Assembly: GCF_000817735.3 (NCBI RefSeq)
Contig: NZ_JTJC03000001.1
Span: 1,375,336 to 1,439,335 of the forward strand
Direction of reading: 5' to 3'
Origin: Scytonema millei VB511283
GTDB taxonomy: Bacteria > Cyanobacteriota > Cyanobacteriia > Cyanobacteriales > Chroococcidiopsidaceae
Length of the DNA: 64,000 nt
The first letter of the stretch is position 1. Every line of letters begins with the position of its first letter. A program made the translations under genes and the position numbers. Shown here in pieces: positions 54,401 through 63,733 of this stretch. The notes beneath the pieces were generated by a model, which did not search any database, was not told the origin of the DNA, and worked only from the letters and a program-made list of their open reading frames with translations.

Positions 54401-55700
54401 ATGTTTGAAAAATATCTTCTACAATTTCAATCAGCACTTAACGATGAAATTAGAGCCTTAAGAAAAAGCGGCGGACAAAAAACATTCTTAAGCGATGGGT
54501 GCTATTTAGGCAAACGCTTAGATCGGTACGTCTATTCTTTTACTGCTGATACAGAACTCCGCTTTCCAGATGATACACCAGTCGATCTAGAATATCGTGG
54601 AAAAAAGTATAAAGGCACTATTGTCTCTATTGAAGGATTTGAGCTGATTCTAGGATTAGAAAATCACCTCGGAGACGCGATCGCCACAGCAATACTTTTT
54701 ACCGCTCCTTGGTTTTTGTTAGAGGAGTTGAAAAAGCGTCTAGAAGAAGTCAAAAACCTAAAGAGTGCTAACGTTTCCCTGGCTTTAAAACTTTTAGGAA
54801 AAACATCTGAGTCTATTCCCGCTACTAGCAGTCAAGCTCATAAAATACTTAACAAGTTAGAGCAACAATTAGGAAAGCCGATTGAGTATAACGAGAATCA
54901 ATTGCTAGCTATCGATAAGATTCTCTCCCAAAATGTCAGCTTCATTTGGGGACCACCTGGTACTGGTAAAACCAAAACGCTTGGTATGGCGGTAGCTACA
55001 CTCGTACAAGCTGGTGAGTCTGTGCTAGTAGTTGCCCACAGCAACGCAGCTGTAGATGTAGCAATGCTAAGTGTGGCTCAGTATTTACAAGCTTCACCTG
55101 TTTACAAAAATGGTTTGGTACTGCGTTATGGAGTAACTAATCTGTCGAGCCTCGATCGTTTTCCTCAACTTCATGTCAGGGGTGTACTGGAGCAACACAA
55201 CCCAGCTTTATCATCGCAAATCGAGCAACTGGAAAAACAGAAGAAAAGCTTGGTTAGGCAGTCGCGAAATGAAAAATTAAGTGATTTACAGCGTCAACAA
55301 CTCAAAACTCAAATAGCTCTAGTTAAACAGAAGTTACAGCCACTCAAAGAGCAGCTGAAAGAAAAAGAAGCGGAGCTGATTCGGCAAGCCAATGTTGTCG
55401 GCTGCACGCTATCTAAAGCTGCGATCGCCCAAGAAGTTCACCAACGTCGCTTTGATGCCGTAGTCATAGATGAAGCAAGCATGGCTTACATTCCTCACTG
55501 TGCTTTTATTAGTACTCTAGCGCGTCGTCGAGTCGCTGTTTTTGGTGACTTTCGACAGTTGGGACCAATTTCACAGGCAGACACCGAAGCAGCTAGAGAA
55601 TGGTTACAGCAAGATATTTTTAATGAGGCTGGAATTACTGCTTCAGTCAAAAGAGGATGTACCGACCCAATATTGGTATTACTGAAAATCCAGTACCGTA
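54401..55700 (+). pseudogene. SF1 (UPF1/DNA2-type) helicase, N-terminal piece, interrupted by IS630
   Basis: 433 residues belong to the helicase; the last residue before the break is Arg of QYR. An N-terminal domain (about 1-130) is followed by the SF1 helicase core: Walker A GPPGTGKTKT at about residue 184, then a long coiled-coil (QIEQLEKQKKSLVRQSRNEK and LKEQLKEKEAELIRQ), Walker B VIDEASMAYIP and GDFRQLGPI. The sequence KIQYR continues in the other piece as MHPDIAAIPN, which together make the canonical QYRMHP motif. With the IS and one TA removed the two pieces give a 962-residue protein. Related helicases occur in defence and repair systems. Confidence 0.9.
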
Positions 55701-56787
55701 AGTAGCTGGACAGTTTTAATTACATAAATGAGTGGTATGATTTATTAACAAATATTCCTGTTGTATATTCATAGCACTCTGCGATGATATTCATTAGAGA
55801 AATCAATTCTCTCTCCTCAAAGCTGTTAGAACGAATTTATCGTCAAAGCCGACATCATCAAGTACGTCAAAGAGCGCACTGTTTAATTTTAGCTTCACAA
55901 GGAGTCAAAATAGAAGAGTTAATGAACATTTTTCAAGTCAGTTATAAAACAATATATAACTGGTTGAATCGATGGGAATCAGAGGGAATGGTAGGACTAT
56001 ACAACAAACCAGGAAGAGGTAGTAAACCGACATTTAATTCTCAACAAAAAGCAAAAATAAGAGAGTGGGCGCAGCGACAGCCAAGGCAATTAAAACAGGT
56101 AGCACAAAAGATTAAAGAAGAATGGGGAATCACCATCAGTACCAAAACAATCAAAAGAATATTGAAAACACTGTCAATGAGTTGGCATCGGATGCGTCGA
56201 GGGTTAGGCGGAAAACCAAACCTGCAAGAATATCAAGAAAAACAAGCGCAGTTAGAAGAATTGAAGCGATTGGATGAGCGGGGTGAAATTGACTTATATT
56301 ACTTAGATGAAACGGGATTTTGTCTGATTCCTTGTGTTCCTTATGGCTGGCAAAATATTGGAGAATATTTAGCGTTGTCCAGTCGCCGTAGCCGTCGATT
56401 AAACGTTCTAGGAATCCTAAATAGAAAAAATCATCTTGAGACTTATATTTCTTCTCAAAGTATTAATTCTGATGTGGTTATCACTTGCATTGAGACTTTC
56501 TTTTCTACAGTAAATAGACCAACATTTATTGTCGTTGACCAATCTTCTATTCATACCAGTGATGCCATTCTTGATAAAATTGAAGAATGGTCTGAACGTG
56601 GAATTACTATCTTTGTATTGCCCCCCTATTCACCCCAATTAAATTTAATTGAGATTTTGTGGCGGTTTATGAAGTATCAATGGATTGAAATAGATGCTTA
56701 CAAGACTTGGGAAACTTTTGTGGCATCTATTGAGAAAATCTTGAAAGAAGTAGGTAAAAACTATGTAATTAATTTTGTCTAATTACT
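55701..56787 (+). mobile_element. IS630-family insertion sequence, intact, 1087 bp
   Basis: Terminal inverted repeats of 26 bp match at 20 positions (left AGTAGCTGGACAG..., right in reverse AGTAATTAGACAA...). A TA dinucleotide stands at both ends (55699-55700 and 56788-56789), the target duplication made by IS630/Tc1-type elements. It carries one full transposase gene. It lies in the helicase gene at the Arg-Met boundary. Confidence 0.95.
55784..56782 (+). CDS. IS630 family transposase
   Basis: 332 residues, undamaged. N-terminal helix-turn-helix pair (KIEELMNIFQVSYKTIYNWL and ISTKTIKRILKTL) and a DDE catalytic domain: Asp in LYYLDETGFCLIPCVPYGWQ, Asp in FIVVDQSSIHTSDAI, Glu in PPYSPQLNLIEILWRFMKY. 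The spacing fits the DDE triad of IS630/Tc1 mariner elements. The stop codon is 5 nt before the right end. Because gene and ends are intact the element could still be active. Confidence 0.96.
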   Translation: MIFIREINSLSSKLLERIYRQSRHHQVRQRAHCLILASQGVKIEELMNIFQVSYKTIYNWLNRWESEGMVGLYNKPGRGSKPTFNSQQKAKIREWAQRQPRQLKQVAQKIKEEWGITISTKTIKRILKTLSMSWHRMRRGLGGKPNLQEYQEKQAQLEELKRLDERGEIDLYYLDETGFCLIPCVPYGWQNIGEYLALSSRRSRRLNVLGILNRKNHLETYISSQSINSDVVITCIETFFSTVNRPTFIVVDQSSIHTSDAILDKIEEWSERGITIFVLPPYSPQLNLIEILWRFMKYQWIEIDAYKTWETFVASIEKILKEVGKNYVINFV

Positions 56788-56788
56788 T

Positions 56789-58378
56789 ATGCATCCAGAT
56801 ATTGCAGCTATACCCAATCGCCTTTTTTACGATAGCCAGCTAGTAGATGGTGCAAGAGTAAAGGAGCAAACAACATCTATTGCCCAAAATCCACCCAGTT
56901 CTGGAAATGCGCTTGTCCTTTACGACCTTACTAAATTGTCCGCTTTCTGTTTCAGCGAGGAAGAATCTCACAGCCGCTTTAACTTTATATCGGCTTTAGT
57001 AGCGGTTAATCTAGCATATGCCAATGTTCGAGCAGGTAATTCCAATATAGGAATTATTACTCCTTATAATGCTCAGTCTCGCTTGATTCATCGACTATTA
57101 AAAGATTTATCGATTGCCGAAAAGCTGGTGAAGGTAGCAACAGTACATCGCTTTCAGGGGTCGGAACAAGATGTAATTATATTTGACACGGTTGAAGGTC
57201 CACCACGAGAAAAGCCAGGACTACTGGTAACTGGCGGAATGGATAGCACTGCTATGCGACTGGCTAACGTAGCGATTAGTAGAGCTAGAGGAAAATTCAT
57301 TGGAATTGTCAACTATTCTTATCTGCAAAACAAGCTCAATTCATTTAACATCTTTCGTAAACTGATCGATCGGGTAGCAGCGCGAGCAAGTATTCATTCT
57401 ATTACCTGGTCAAAAGAGGCATCTGCTAACAACTGGAAGCTAGATCTCCCAGGAGTAACCTGTTTTCCGAATAGTCATACAGCGTTGAAGCAAATTGAAT
57501 CGGAGATTACCAAGGCTAAAGAAGAAATCGCTATTAACTGGTCAACCCCGCTAGCTAAACACCATTTTTCTGCTTCTATTCTCAAAAGATGTCATCCAGA
57601 GCGCGTTCGCTTTTATATTACTGGACAAGGCTATCAAAGTTTTGCTATTGGGCTACAGAACACTCAAATTTGGCAAGGGCGATCGCAACTCAATATCAGT
57701 TTGGTTGGCATCGATCGCCAGTGCTTATGGATATACGTTAATCCTGCTTCCCCTAACTCAGTTGTATTGCGTCTAGACTTGCCACAAACAGTTAAGCTTC
57801 TCTATGCTTTTTGGCGATTAGTACCTAGTGAAGAAGTTAAGCAGGACACCCTATTAGAGAAGATTGCCAAAGGTCAAAGTCCGGTAGGGATGCCTTGTCC
57901 TGTGTGCAGAAGTCTTTTGTATCCTACTGTCGGCAAGTATGGTGCTTATCTAGCGTGTACTAATAAAAATAAATGTCGTTACACTAAATCAATGTCTTCT
58001 ACCGATGCCACTAATTGGGCGCATCTAAATAATATCAAGTGTACAAAATGCCGTTCTCAAGTAAAAGGTTGTAAAGGTTACAAAGGTGTTTTTCTCAGAT
58101 GTACAAACTCAAAGTGTGATGGCTGGACACCATTAGAAAATTTTGTAAGTTCTATACAAAATTTTCTCTTTTGTAGAAAACCTCAAGATCTTACAGATTT
58201 TCGTTGTCCAGCAGGAATTACATATTCAAAACCAGGGCAGTTCCTTACAATTCCATCACCGCTAGGATTCATTTTCTTGGGATTCTCTGTGTATTGCCGC
58301 TGGCAGTTTTTTCTCACGCGCAATGCAAGACTTGCTAACGCTCGATTGTTGACAGCATTGGCTGTGTTGTATTCGTGA
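56789..58378 (+). pseudogene. SF1 helicase, C-terminal piece, after IS630
   Basis: 529 residues, beginning with MHPDIAAIPNRLFYDSQLVDG, the second half of the QYRMHP motif. Later SF1 blocks are intact: GIITPYNAQSRLI, ATVHRFQGSEQDVIIFDTVEG and ANVAISRARGKFIGIV. Residues of about 200-330 are a nuclease-like region (FPNSHTALKQIESEITKAKE and HPERVRFYITGQGYQ). Two Cys4-type zinc ribbons follow (PCPVCRSLL, KCTKCRS, CTNSKCDGW). After these, from about residue 465, the frame runs over the opposite gene and is probably readthrough that lost its original stop. In frame with the first piece once the IS is removed. Confidence 0.87.
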
Positions 58379-58929
58379 AGTTTACCAGCAAAGAACGCTA
58401 GAGTCCCCCATACCAGTAATGCAGCAATCGGAATCGCATAGGCAAGTTTAACCGAATTTATGGCAATTTTCTTCGCCGCTTGGGTTCCTAGTAAGACTTG
58501 CTTTTGTTCTTGAATCAGGTTACAAGTTGCATCGACCAGACCATTTGAGATCGTGTTTATGTTTTGCCGCTCGGTAGCTAGACTTGCGATCGCCTCATCT
58601 AATTTTTGCTCTAAACTGCTATGGCGATCGCCGAACGCTATCAGCCTGTCTTCAACCAGTTGCGCCGACTGTTGGATCTCTTCCTTAGCCTGTACAATCC
58701 TGCCATCTGACCTGCCTAATTCTTCTACTGCCGCAATATTTTGAGCCACGCAGAAATAGAAATCAAACAACTCGTTATCGAGAAAATATTGGTTGTCGCT
58801 CAACCACTCATACACGCGCTGCTGGGTAGCGGCGGACTCACGAGTAAGTCTTTCGGCAAGCAAAGCTTGAAGCTGGGTTTGTCGATCGCCCAGAGAAATT
58901 TTATTTCGATGACTGATTTGATTCATCAA
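58183..58929 (-). CDS. Coiled-coil protein with one membrane segment, mobile-element operon
   Basis: 248 residues. A helical, charged region (about 20-150) with coiled-coil potential (QSAQLVEDRLIAFGDRHSSL, EQKLDEAIASLATERQNINT) is followed by a membrane helix (IPIAALLVWGTLAFFAG) and a basic cytoplasmic or periplasmic tail ending YVIPAGQRKSVRS. No known family assigned with certainty. It overlaps the ParA-type gene by 4 nt (ATGA), so they are one operon, and its 3' end overlaps the helicase tail by 196 nt on the other strand. It may belong to the conjugation/partition set of the element. Confidence 0.72.
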   Translation of the reverse strand: MMNQISHRNKISLGDRQTQLQALLAERLTRESAATQQRVYEWLSDNQYFLDNELFDFYFCVAQNIAAVEELGRSDGRIVQAKEEIQQSAQLVEDRLIAFGDRHSSLEQKLDEAIASLATERQNINTISNGLVDATCNLIQEQKQVLLGTQAAKKIAINSVKLAYAIPIAALLVWGTLAFFAGKLHEYNTANAVNNRALASLALRVRKNCQRQYTENPKKMNPSGDGIVRNCPGFEYVIPAGQRKSVRS

Positions 58930-59705
58930 TTGTTTGCCCTGAGATTTTCTACGCTAAAGTTAGCCATAGCTAAAACATCGTAGGCTCGGCGCAGGTATGC
59001 TCGTAACCCAGCTAGTTGAGCCGTACTAAATCCCTTGTAACGACGTGCCTCTGTAAAACTCAAGGTGTTTTTATAGATTTCCGTCGCCGTATCTTCTCTC
59101 AGCTTTGGTAAATCGATGACTCGTAGATCAAATTGCTGTAGCAGTTGGGGTGTGATGAAGCTATTGAAGCTATCCCACTCTTCGCACTTACCTAAATTTC
59201 TCACCAGGATATGCTTGACCTTATCTTGCATGAATTCTAAAGTCCGCAAAAAACCCTCATAACATTCCTGCGAATCGTCGAGTAAATACCAGTTCTGAAT
59301 TTCAACTCCTAGATCGATCGCGGCGGCTAAAATATCTCCAGCATTCAACCAGTGATTAAATCCTTCCTCAACGTTACCAGGTAAATCTAACAGCACCAGT
59401 TTTTCCAGCGCCAAATCCAGAATGCGATCGGGAATCTTCAGATGGCGGTCTAGTTCGCTAAACCTCGTCGGCTGGACGAACTGGGGGTAAGCTTTAATAA
59501 AACTTTCCTGGCGATCGGCATCCACTGCATAGCAATCTAACCCTGCTTCCAAACAATAAGCGGCTTTCAGCTTTGAGAGCAAAGTTTTGCCAACTCCGCC
59601 CTTTTTACAATTCGATAGATGAATGGCGGGACGAGTCGGAACGATCGCATCCGTTTGCTCTGACTCCACTACTTGGGATTGTTTAGCTCTAGCCACAACT
59701 TCCAC
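58926..59705 (-). CDS. ParA/MinD-type P-loop ATPase
   Basis: 259 residues. The deviant Walker A of the ParA family is KKGGVGKT at residues 34-41. The A' and B regions follow (CYAVDADRQESFIKAYPQF; KLVLLDLPGNVEEGFNHWLN). The protein lacks the long C-terminus of chromosomal MinD. ParA ATPases segregate plasmids or position conjugation machines. It is the middle gene of a three-gene minus-strand operon, with 4-nt overlap to the gene after it and a 5-nt gap from the small gene before it. No ParB-like partner is obvious. Confidence 0.85.
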   Translation of the reverse strand: MEVVARAKQSQVVESEQTDAIVPTRPAIHLSNCKKGGVGKTLLSKLKAAYCLEAGLDCYAVDADRQESFIKAYPQFVQPTRFSELDRHLKIPDRILDLALEKLVLLDLPGNVEEGFNHWLNAGDILAAAIDLGVEIQNWYLLDDSQECYEGFLRTLEFMQDKVKHILVRNLGKCEEWDSFNSFITPQLLQQFDLRVIDLPKLREDTATEIYKNTLSFTEARRYKGFSTAQLAGLRAYLRRAYDVLAMANFSVENLRANN

Positions 59706-59710
59706 CTCTT

Positions 59711-60148
59711 TTATTTATTGGAGAACAATCGCTCGGCGGCTTCTTGCTTGATTTTTGGTAGCACCGCCGCAGGCTGAGTGTTGGCATCCTTAATCGCTAC
59801 CTCTGGTTTCCTAGTTGCTGGTACAGGCACGGCAGGAGGAAGAGTTGAATCCGAGCTATCGGAGTTATCTCCTACTTCTTTCTCCAACTGGCGGCGATAC
59901 TCCGTGTGGTATTGCTTCAAAGTCGCAGCACTAATCTTGACCCCACTTTCGGCAATCGATTTTGCTAGGTCGTCATATTCACAACCCCTAGCCAAAGCCG
60001 CCTCAATTCTTAGGTGCAATTTGGCTACTAATTGCCTCAAATAACCAGGCTGGGTAGCTTTACTTTTCGTTTGGTCAATCTTTTTGGCGATCGCCTTTTC
60101 TAAGGGGCTGAAGTCCGTCTCATTCATGTCGTATTCCCCAAGACTCAT
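59711..60148 (-). CDS. Small DNA-binding-like protein, first gene of the ParA operon
   Basis: 145 residues. The N-terminal part (EKAIAKKIDQTKSKATQPGY then ALARGCEYDDLAKSIAESGV and ISAATLKQYHTEYRRQ) resembles a short helix-turn-helix found in plasmid transfer and partition proteins. The C-terminal half is low-complexity and Pro/Ala-rich (PPAVPVPATRKPEVAIK). It starts at the ATG after a long gap shared with the relaxase gene on the other strand. A relaxosome or partition accessory role is inferred. Two in-frame starts (MSLGEYDMNETD) are possible. Confidence 0.66.
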   Translation of the reverse strand: MSLGEYDMNETDFSPLEKAIAKKIDQTKSKATQPGYLRQLVAKLHLRIEAALARGCEYDDLAKSIAESGVKISAATLKQYHTEYRRQLEKEVGDNSDSSDSTLPPAVPVPATRKPEVAIKDANTQPAAVLPKIKQEAAERLFSNK

Positions 60149-60494
60149 TAGCTATGGTAGTGTATCAACAGCCAGTCAGGACGCGGCAAGAACGGCGTTT
60201 TGGATGCACCCTAGCGGGTAAATCGTACTCGGACAAATTCAGCTATATACGAGGAAAATCCCACACCTGATGCACCCTTACAGAGTGCGAAATAAAGGTA
60301 CTGCCATCCCCGTATAAAGCTACAAAATATTGATTTTGGTAAAGAAATAGCAATACAGCAATCTCGAATGAAAACTTCATTTGAGCAAGCGATCGCCAGT
60401 TAGCAACTACTGGTGTCCGAGAGCGATGTTGACAAGTAATTGGTTCAGCCAATCGCCATAAATTTAGCAGTCTTTATTCCCCCCACATTCTCAT
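60149..60494. other. Divergent gap between ParA operon and relaxase; candidate oriT region
   Basis: 346 bp. Contains two direct copies of GATGCACCCT (60203-60212 and 60269-60278), 66 bp apart, and AT-rich stretches. A gap between a relaxase gene and a small DNA-binding gene is the usual position of a nick site. No nic-site consensus could be confirmed by eye. No ORF of merit. Confidence 0.4.
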
Positions 60495-63400
60495 ATGGTT
60501 TGTTCAATTGGTAGGCTCTATGCCAAAGTCGAGGACTATACCCAAAGCGACAGTTACTACATTAAAGGTGGAGGTATCAACCAGTCAGAATGGTACGGCA
60601 AAGGTGCGGCTCAGCTAGAGTTGAGTGGCATGGTAAAGCCAGAAGACTATCACAAAGCGTACAAAGGGTTAGACCCAGAAGGCAAAGCTTTACGACAGCA
60701 GCAGGCAGGTAAGAAGCAAAACCCAGGTAGAGACATTACTCTATCCGCACCTAAATCGGTCGCCTTGGTTGGTTTAGTCAAAGGCGATCGGCAAGTACTG
60801 CTAGAGCATAAAGCAGCAGTCCGCACTGCGATGGACTACGTAGAGCGCAACTGCATATTTACCAGAACGGGTAAGGGAGGAAAGGAGCGTTATCAAACCG
60901 ACAATGCTTTATTTGCCATCTTCCACCACGACGACAACCGCAACCAAGATCCGCTAGTCCATAGCCACTGCATTGCATTTAATCAGACAGCAGGAGCAGA
61001 TGGAAAGTGGCGCTCGATGGATAACCGCGAACTTTACCAGCAAAAGATGACGATCGGCACAATCTATCATCACGAGCTGGGTAGAAGACTAAAAGCATTA
61101 GGATACGAGTTGGAGTGGAATCGCGACGGCACGTTCGAGGTCGCAGGCTATACACAACAACAGCTAAAAGTTTTTAGCACTCGCCGCTCGGAGATCGTTG
61201 CCGCTGTTGGCATGGATGCGAGTGCCGAAGTCAAAGCCCAAGCTTGCACGACAACACGCAAAAACAAGACTTATAAAACAGCAGAGGAGCGAGAATCGCT
61301 AGAAATAACTTGGCAACAACGGGCAGAGGCAGCAGGAATCGAGCATCCGCAGCCAAAACTGCGGCAAAACCTTGAAGAATCCTATCACCACTCCTCGCAC
61401 CCAGGTAGTACAGCCGAGCTGTTACGCAGCGCCATCGAAGTTAAGTGCGATCGCGCTGTTGCTTTTCCCCGTCACGCACTACTGAAAGAAAGCTTAATAC
61501 AGTCACAAGGTAACTACAGCTTGGAGGAAATAGAACGAGCAATCGATCGCGAGCCGAATTTACTCAAAACTCAAGACGGACGGATGATCACTACCCAAGC
61601 AGTAGGACGCGAAACAGATATCCTACAAAAAGCGCAGGTTCGTAAGGGTGGCGATCGCGCCCTAGCAACCGCCCAAGCTGCCCAAGAAAAAGCACGAGAG
61701 TTTGGCTTAAACTCTGCCCAGGAACGCGCCTTATCGCACTTTGCTACGAACCAAGATGCGGTCATGCTTTGTCAGGGAGATGCAGGAGTCGGGAAGACGT
61801 ATACGCTCAAGGCACTACACGAGATCGTCCCAGCTAACCAGTCAGTACGAGGCTTAGCGCCCAGTGCCGCTGCTGCCGAAGTCCTACAACAAGATGCGGG
61901 AATTCCTTGTCAAACTTTGGATGCTTATCTGATGTCTCCACGCCAGTCTTTACCGCAGAACGAGTTGATTGTAGTGGACGAAGCTGGCATGGTGAGTAGC
62001 CGTCAAATGCAGGCTTTACTGGAACGGTTGCAGCAGACTAACTCTAGAGCAATTCTCATCGGTGACACCAAACAACTTTCGGCAGTACAGGCTGGCTCTC
62101 CGTTTAAATTACTTCAGCAACAAGCTGGGCTTCCTACAGTCGGGATTGATTTGAATGTCCGCCAGCAAAACCCGCAGTTGAAAGCAACGGTGGATCTAAT
62201 CGCCGCTGGCAAGATCGAGCCAGGTTATCAGCAATTGCAACAGCAGGGCAACATTAAGCAAATTCCGATTGACAGTAAACGATTTCAAACAGTAGCCAAC
62301 GATTACTTAAGCACAGATAAAAAGACGCGAGCCAAGACTCTGATCCTGGCTGGTACTAACGCTGAAAAGCAAATGATTACGACCCAAGTAAGACAAGGAT
62401 TGCTCGCACGGGGTCAACTTGGTATGGATGCGAGAGAAATTACCGTTCTCAAGCGCAAAGACTTAAGCACATTTGCGATCGCCCAAGCTAATAGTTACGA
62501 GCCAGGTAATGTAGTCAAGTTTCACCAAGACTCCGCTAAATTCAGTCGAGATTTGTTCTATCGAGTCGATGCTGTGGATGCAAAAAACCAGACAGTTACT
62601 CTTAGAGACAAATACGGTACGACGCAAATACTACAACTAAGTCAGTATAAACAGCGCGAAGTTTTTCAGGCGGAAACTAGAGAAATCCGTGTCGGAGAAC
62701 AGATGAAGTTCACGCGCAATCAGTATAAGCAAAACCAGGTGAACGGGCAACGCTTTACTGTCATCGAGTTGAAAGATGATGGTCAGATCGTCGTTCAAAC
62801 CAAAGGCAAAACTCAAGCTGTAAATTCTGATGCCCTATTGCACTGCGATTATATTTACGCAGATACAGTACATAGCAGCCAGGGTAAAACTGCCGATCGC
62901 TGTATCTATGTTGCCAGCTCAGGTAATTCGCCAACCGTTGGGCGAGAAAGTTTTTATGTAGCCGCATCGCGGGCGAGACAAGAATTTATCGTCTATACTG
63001 CTAGTGCTAAAGACCTGGGGCTATCGGTACAGCAATCCAGGGGACAAGAGAATGCTTTGCCACTAGTTGTCAGCCATTCCAGCCAAAGTAAATCTAAACC
63101 AGTAGCGTCGCCGCCCAGTCAGACACGATCTTCGTCTGTTGAGCCACAGCGAGCCTTACAGGATTCAAAAATACCAGTTCCATCTCCTACAAGGGAGCAA
63201 GAATTTAAGCTTTTGGTTCAATCGAAATATTTAATTGAAGAAAAAGGGGAACGAAACCCGCAGAACTCCAAAGAAAAGATTTACAAATCGGCAGATGGTA
63301 CGGAAATAAAATTGAATGGCGATCGCCTGAGAATTAAGCAGGGAGGATCGGAACTAGAATTCGGTCGCGACAATGCGACTATAAAAAATACTTTTTCTTG

Positions 63401-63500
63401 GCAACAAATGCAGGAGCAAATTCAAGCTCTTACTGCTGAAGCAAAACAATTCATTGCAATAGATCGCTCTCGCGATCGCGGACGGGGTATTAGTCGATAA
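60495..63500 (+). CDS. MobF-family relaxase/helicase (TraI/TrwC-like)
   Basis: 1001 residues. Nicks the transferred strand and unwinds it during conjugation. The N-terminal relaxase domain (about 1-300) has Tyr15 and Tyr21-22 as candidate nucleophiles, and the metal-binding His at 145, 156 and 158, the same 11-and-2 spacing as in TrwC. DITLSAPKSV is a MobF block. The helicase part is SF1 of the RecD/TraI kind: Walker A GDAGVGKT at 428-435, Walker B IVVDEAGM, then YADTVHSSQGKTADRCIYV and FYVAASRARQEFIVY. A basic, Ser/Pro-rich tail (about 860-1001) follows. Intact reading frame. This is the strongest mark of a conjugative element in the window. Confidence 0.95.
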   Translation: MVCSIGRLYAKVEDYTQSDSYYIKGGGINQSEWYGKGAAQLELSGMVKPEDYHKAYKGLDPEGKALRQQQAGKKQNPGRDITLSAPKSVALVGLVKGDRQVLLEHKAAVRTAMDYVERNCIFTRTGKGGKERYQTDNALFAIFHHDDNRNQDPLVHSHCIAFNQTAGADGKWRSMDNRELYQQKMTIGTIYHHELGRRLKALGYELEWNRDGTFEVAGYTQQQLKVFSTRRSEIVAAVGMDASAEVKAQACTTTRKNKTYKTAEERESLEITWQQRAEAAGIEHPQPKLRQNLEESYHHSSHPGSTAELLRSAIEVKCDRAVAFPRHALLKESLIQSQGNYSLEEIERAIDREPNLLKTQDGRMITTQAVGRETDILQKAQVRKGGDRALATAQAAQEKAREFGLNSAQERALSHFATNQDAVMLCQGDAGVGKTYTLKALHEIVPANQSVRGLAPSAAAAEVLQQDAGIPCQTLDAYLMSPRQSLPQNELIVVDEAGMVSSRQMQALLERLQQTNSRAILIGDTKQLSAVQAGSPFKLLQQQAGLPTVGIDLNVRQQNPQLKATVDLIAAGKIEPGYQQLQQQGNIKQIPIDSKRFQTVANDYLSTDKKTRAKTLILAGTNAEKQMITTQVRQGLLARGQLGMDAREITVLKRKDLSTFAIAQANSYEPGNVVKFHQDSAKFSRDLFYRVDAVDAKNQTVTLRDKYGTTQILQLSQYKQREVFQAETREIRVGEQMKFTRNQYKQNQVNGQRFTVIELKDDGQIVVQTKGKTQAVNSDALLHCDYIYADTVHSSQGKTADRCIYVASSGNSPTVGRESFYVAASRARQEFIVYTASAKDLGLSVQQSRGQENALPLVVSHSSQSKSKPVASPPSQTRSSSVEPQRALQDSKIPVPSPTREQEFKLLVQSKYLIEEKGERNPQNSKEKIYKSADGTEIKLNGDRLRIKQGGSELEFGRDNATIKNTFSWQQMQEQIQALTAEAKQFIAIDRSRDRGRGISR

Positions 63501-63733
63501 CAAGTTCTCAGGGGATCGAATTGAGAGGATAAAATCAAAAAAAATCAGGGTTTTACACATCTTCATATTTTCTCGACAACTTGTCATTATCAAAATTTAT
63601 GCTGCAAAATAAGGTATTACCCTAGCAGTTGGCAGTCCGTGCTTAGTGAGGTTTGAGGCGGATTAAGGTTTGTATTGCTGGAATGATGAGCTTCAAAATA
63701 ATTGCTTAATTAACTGTATTCAGGCATCTACCA

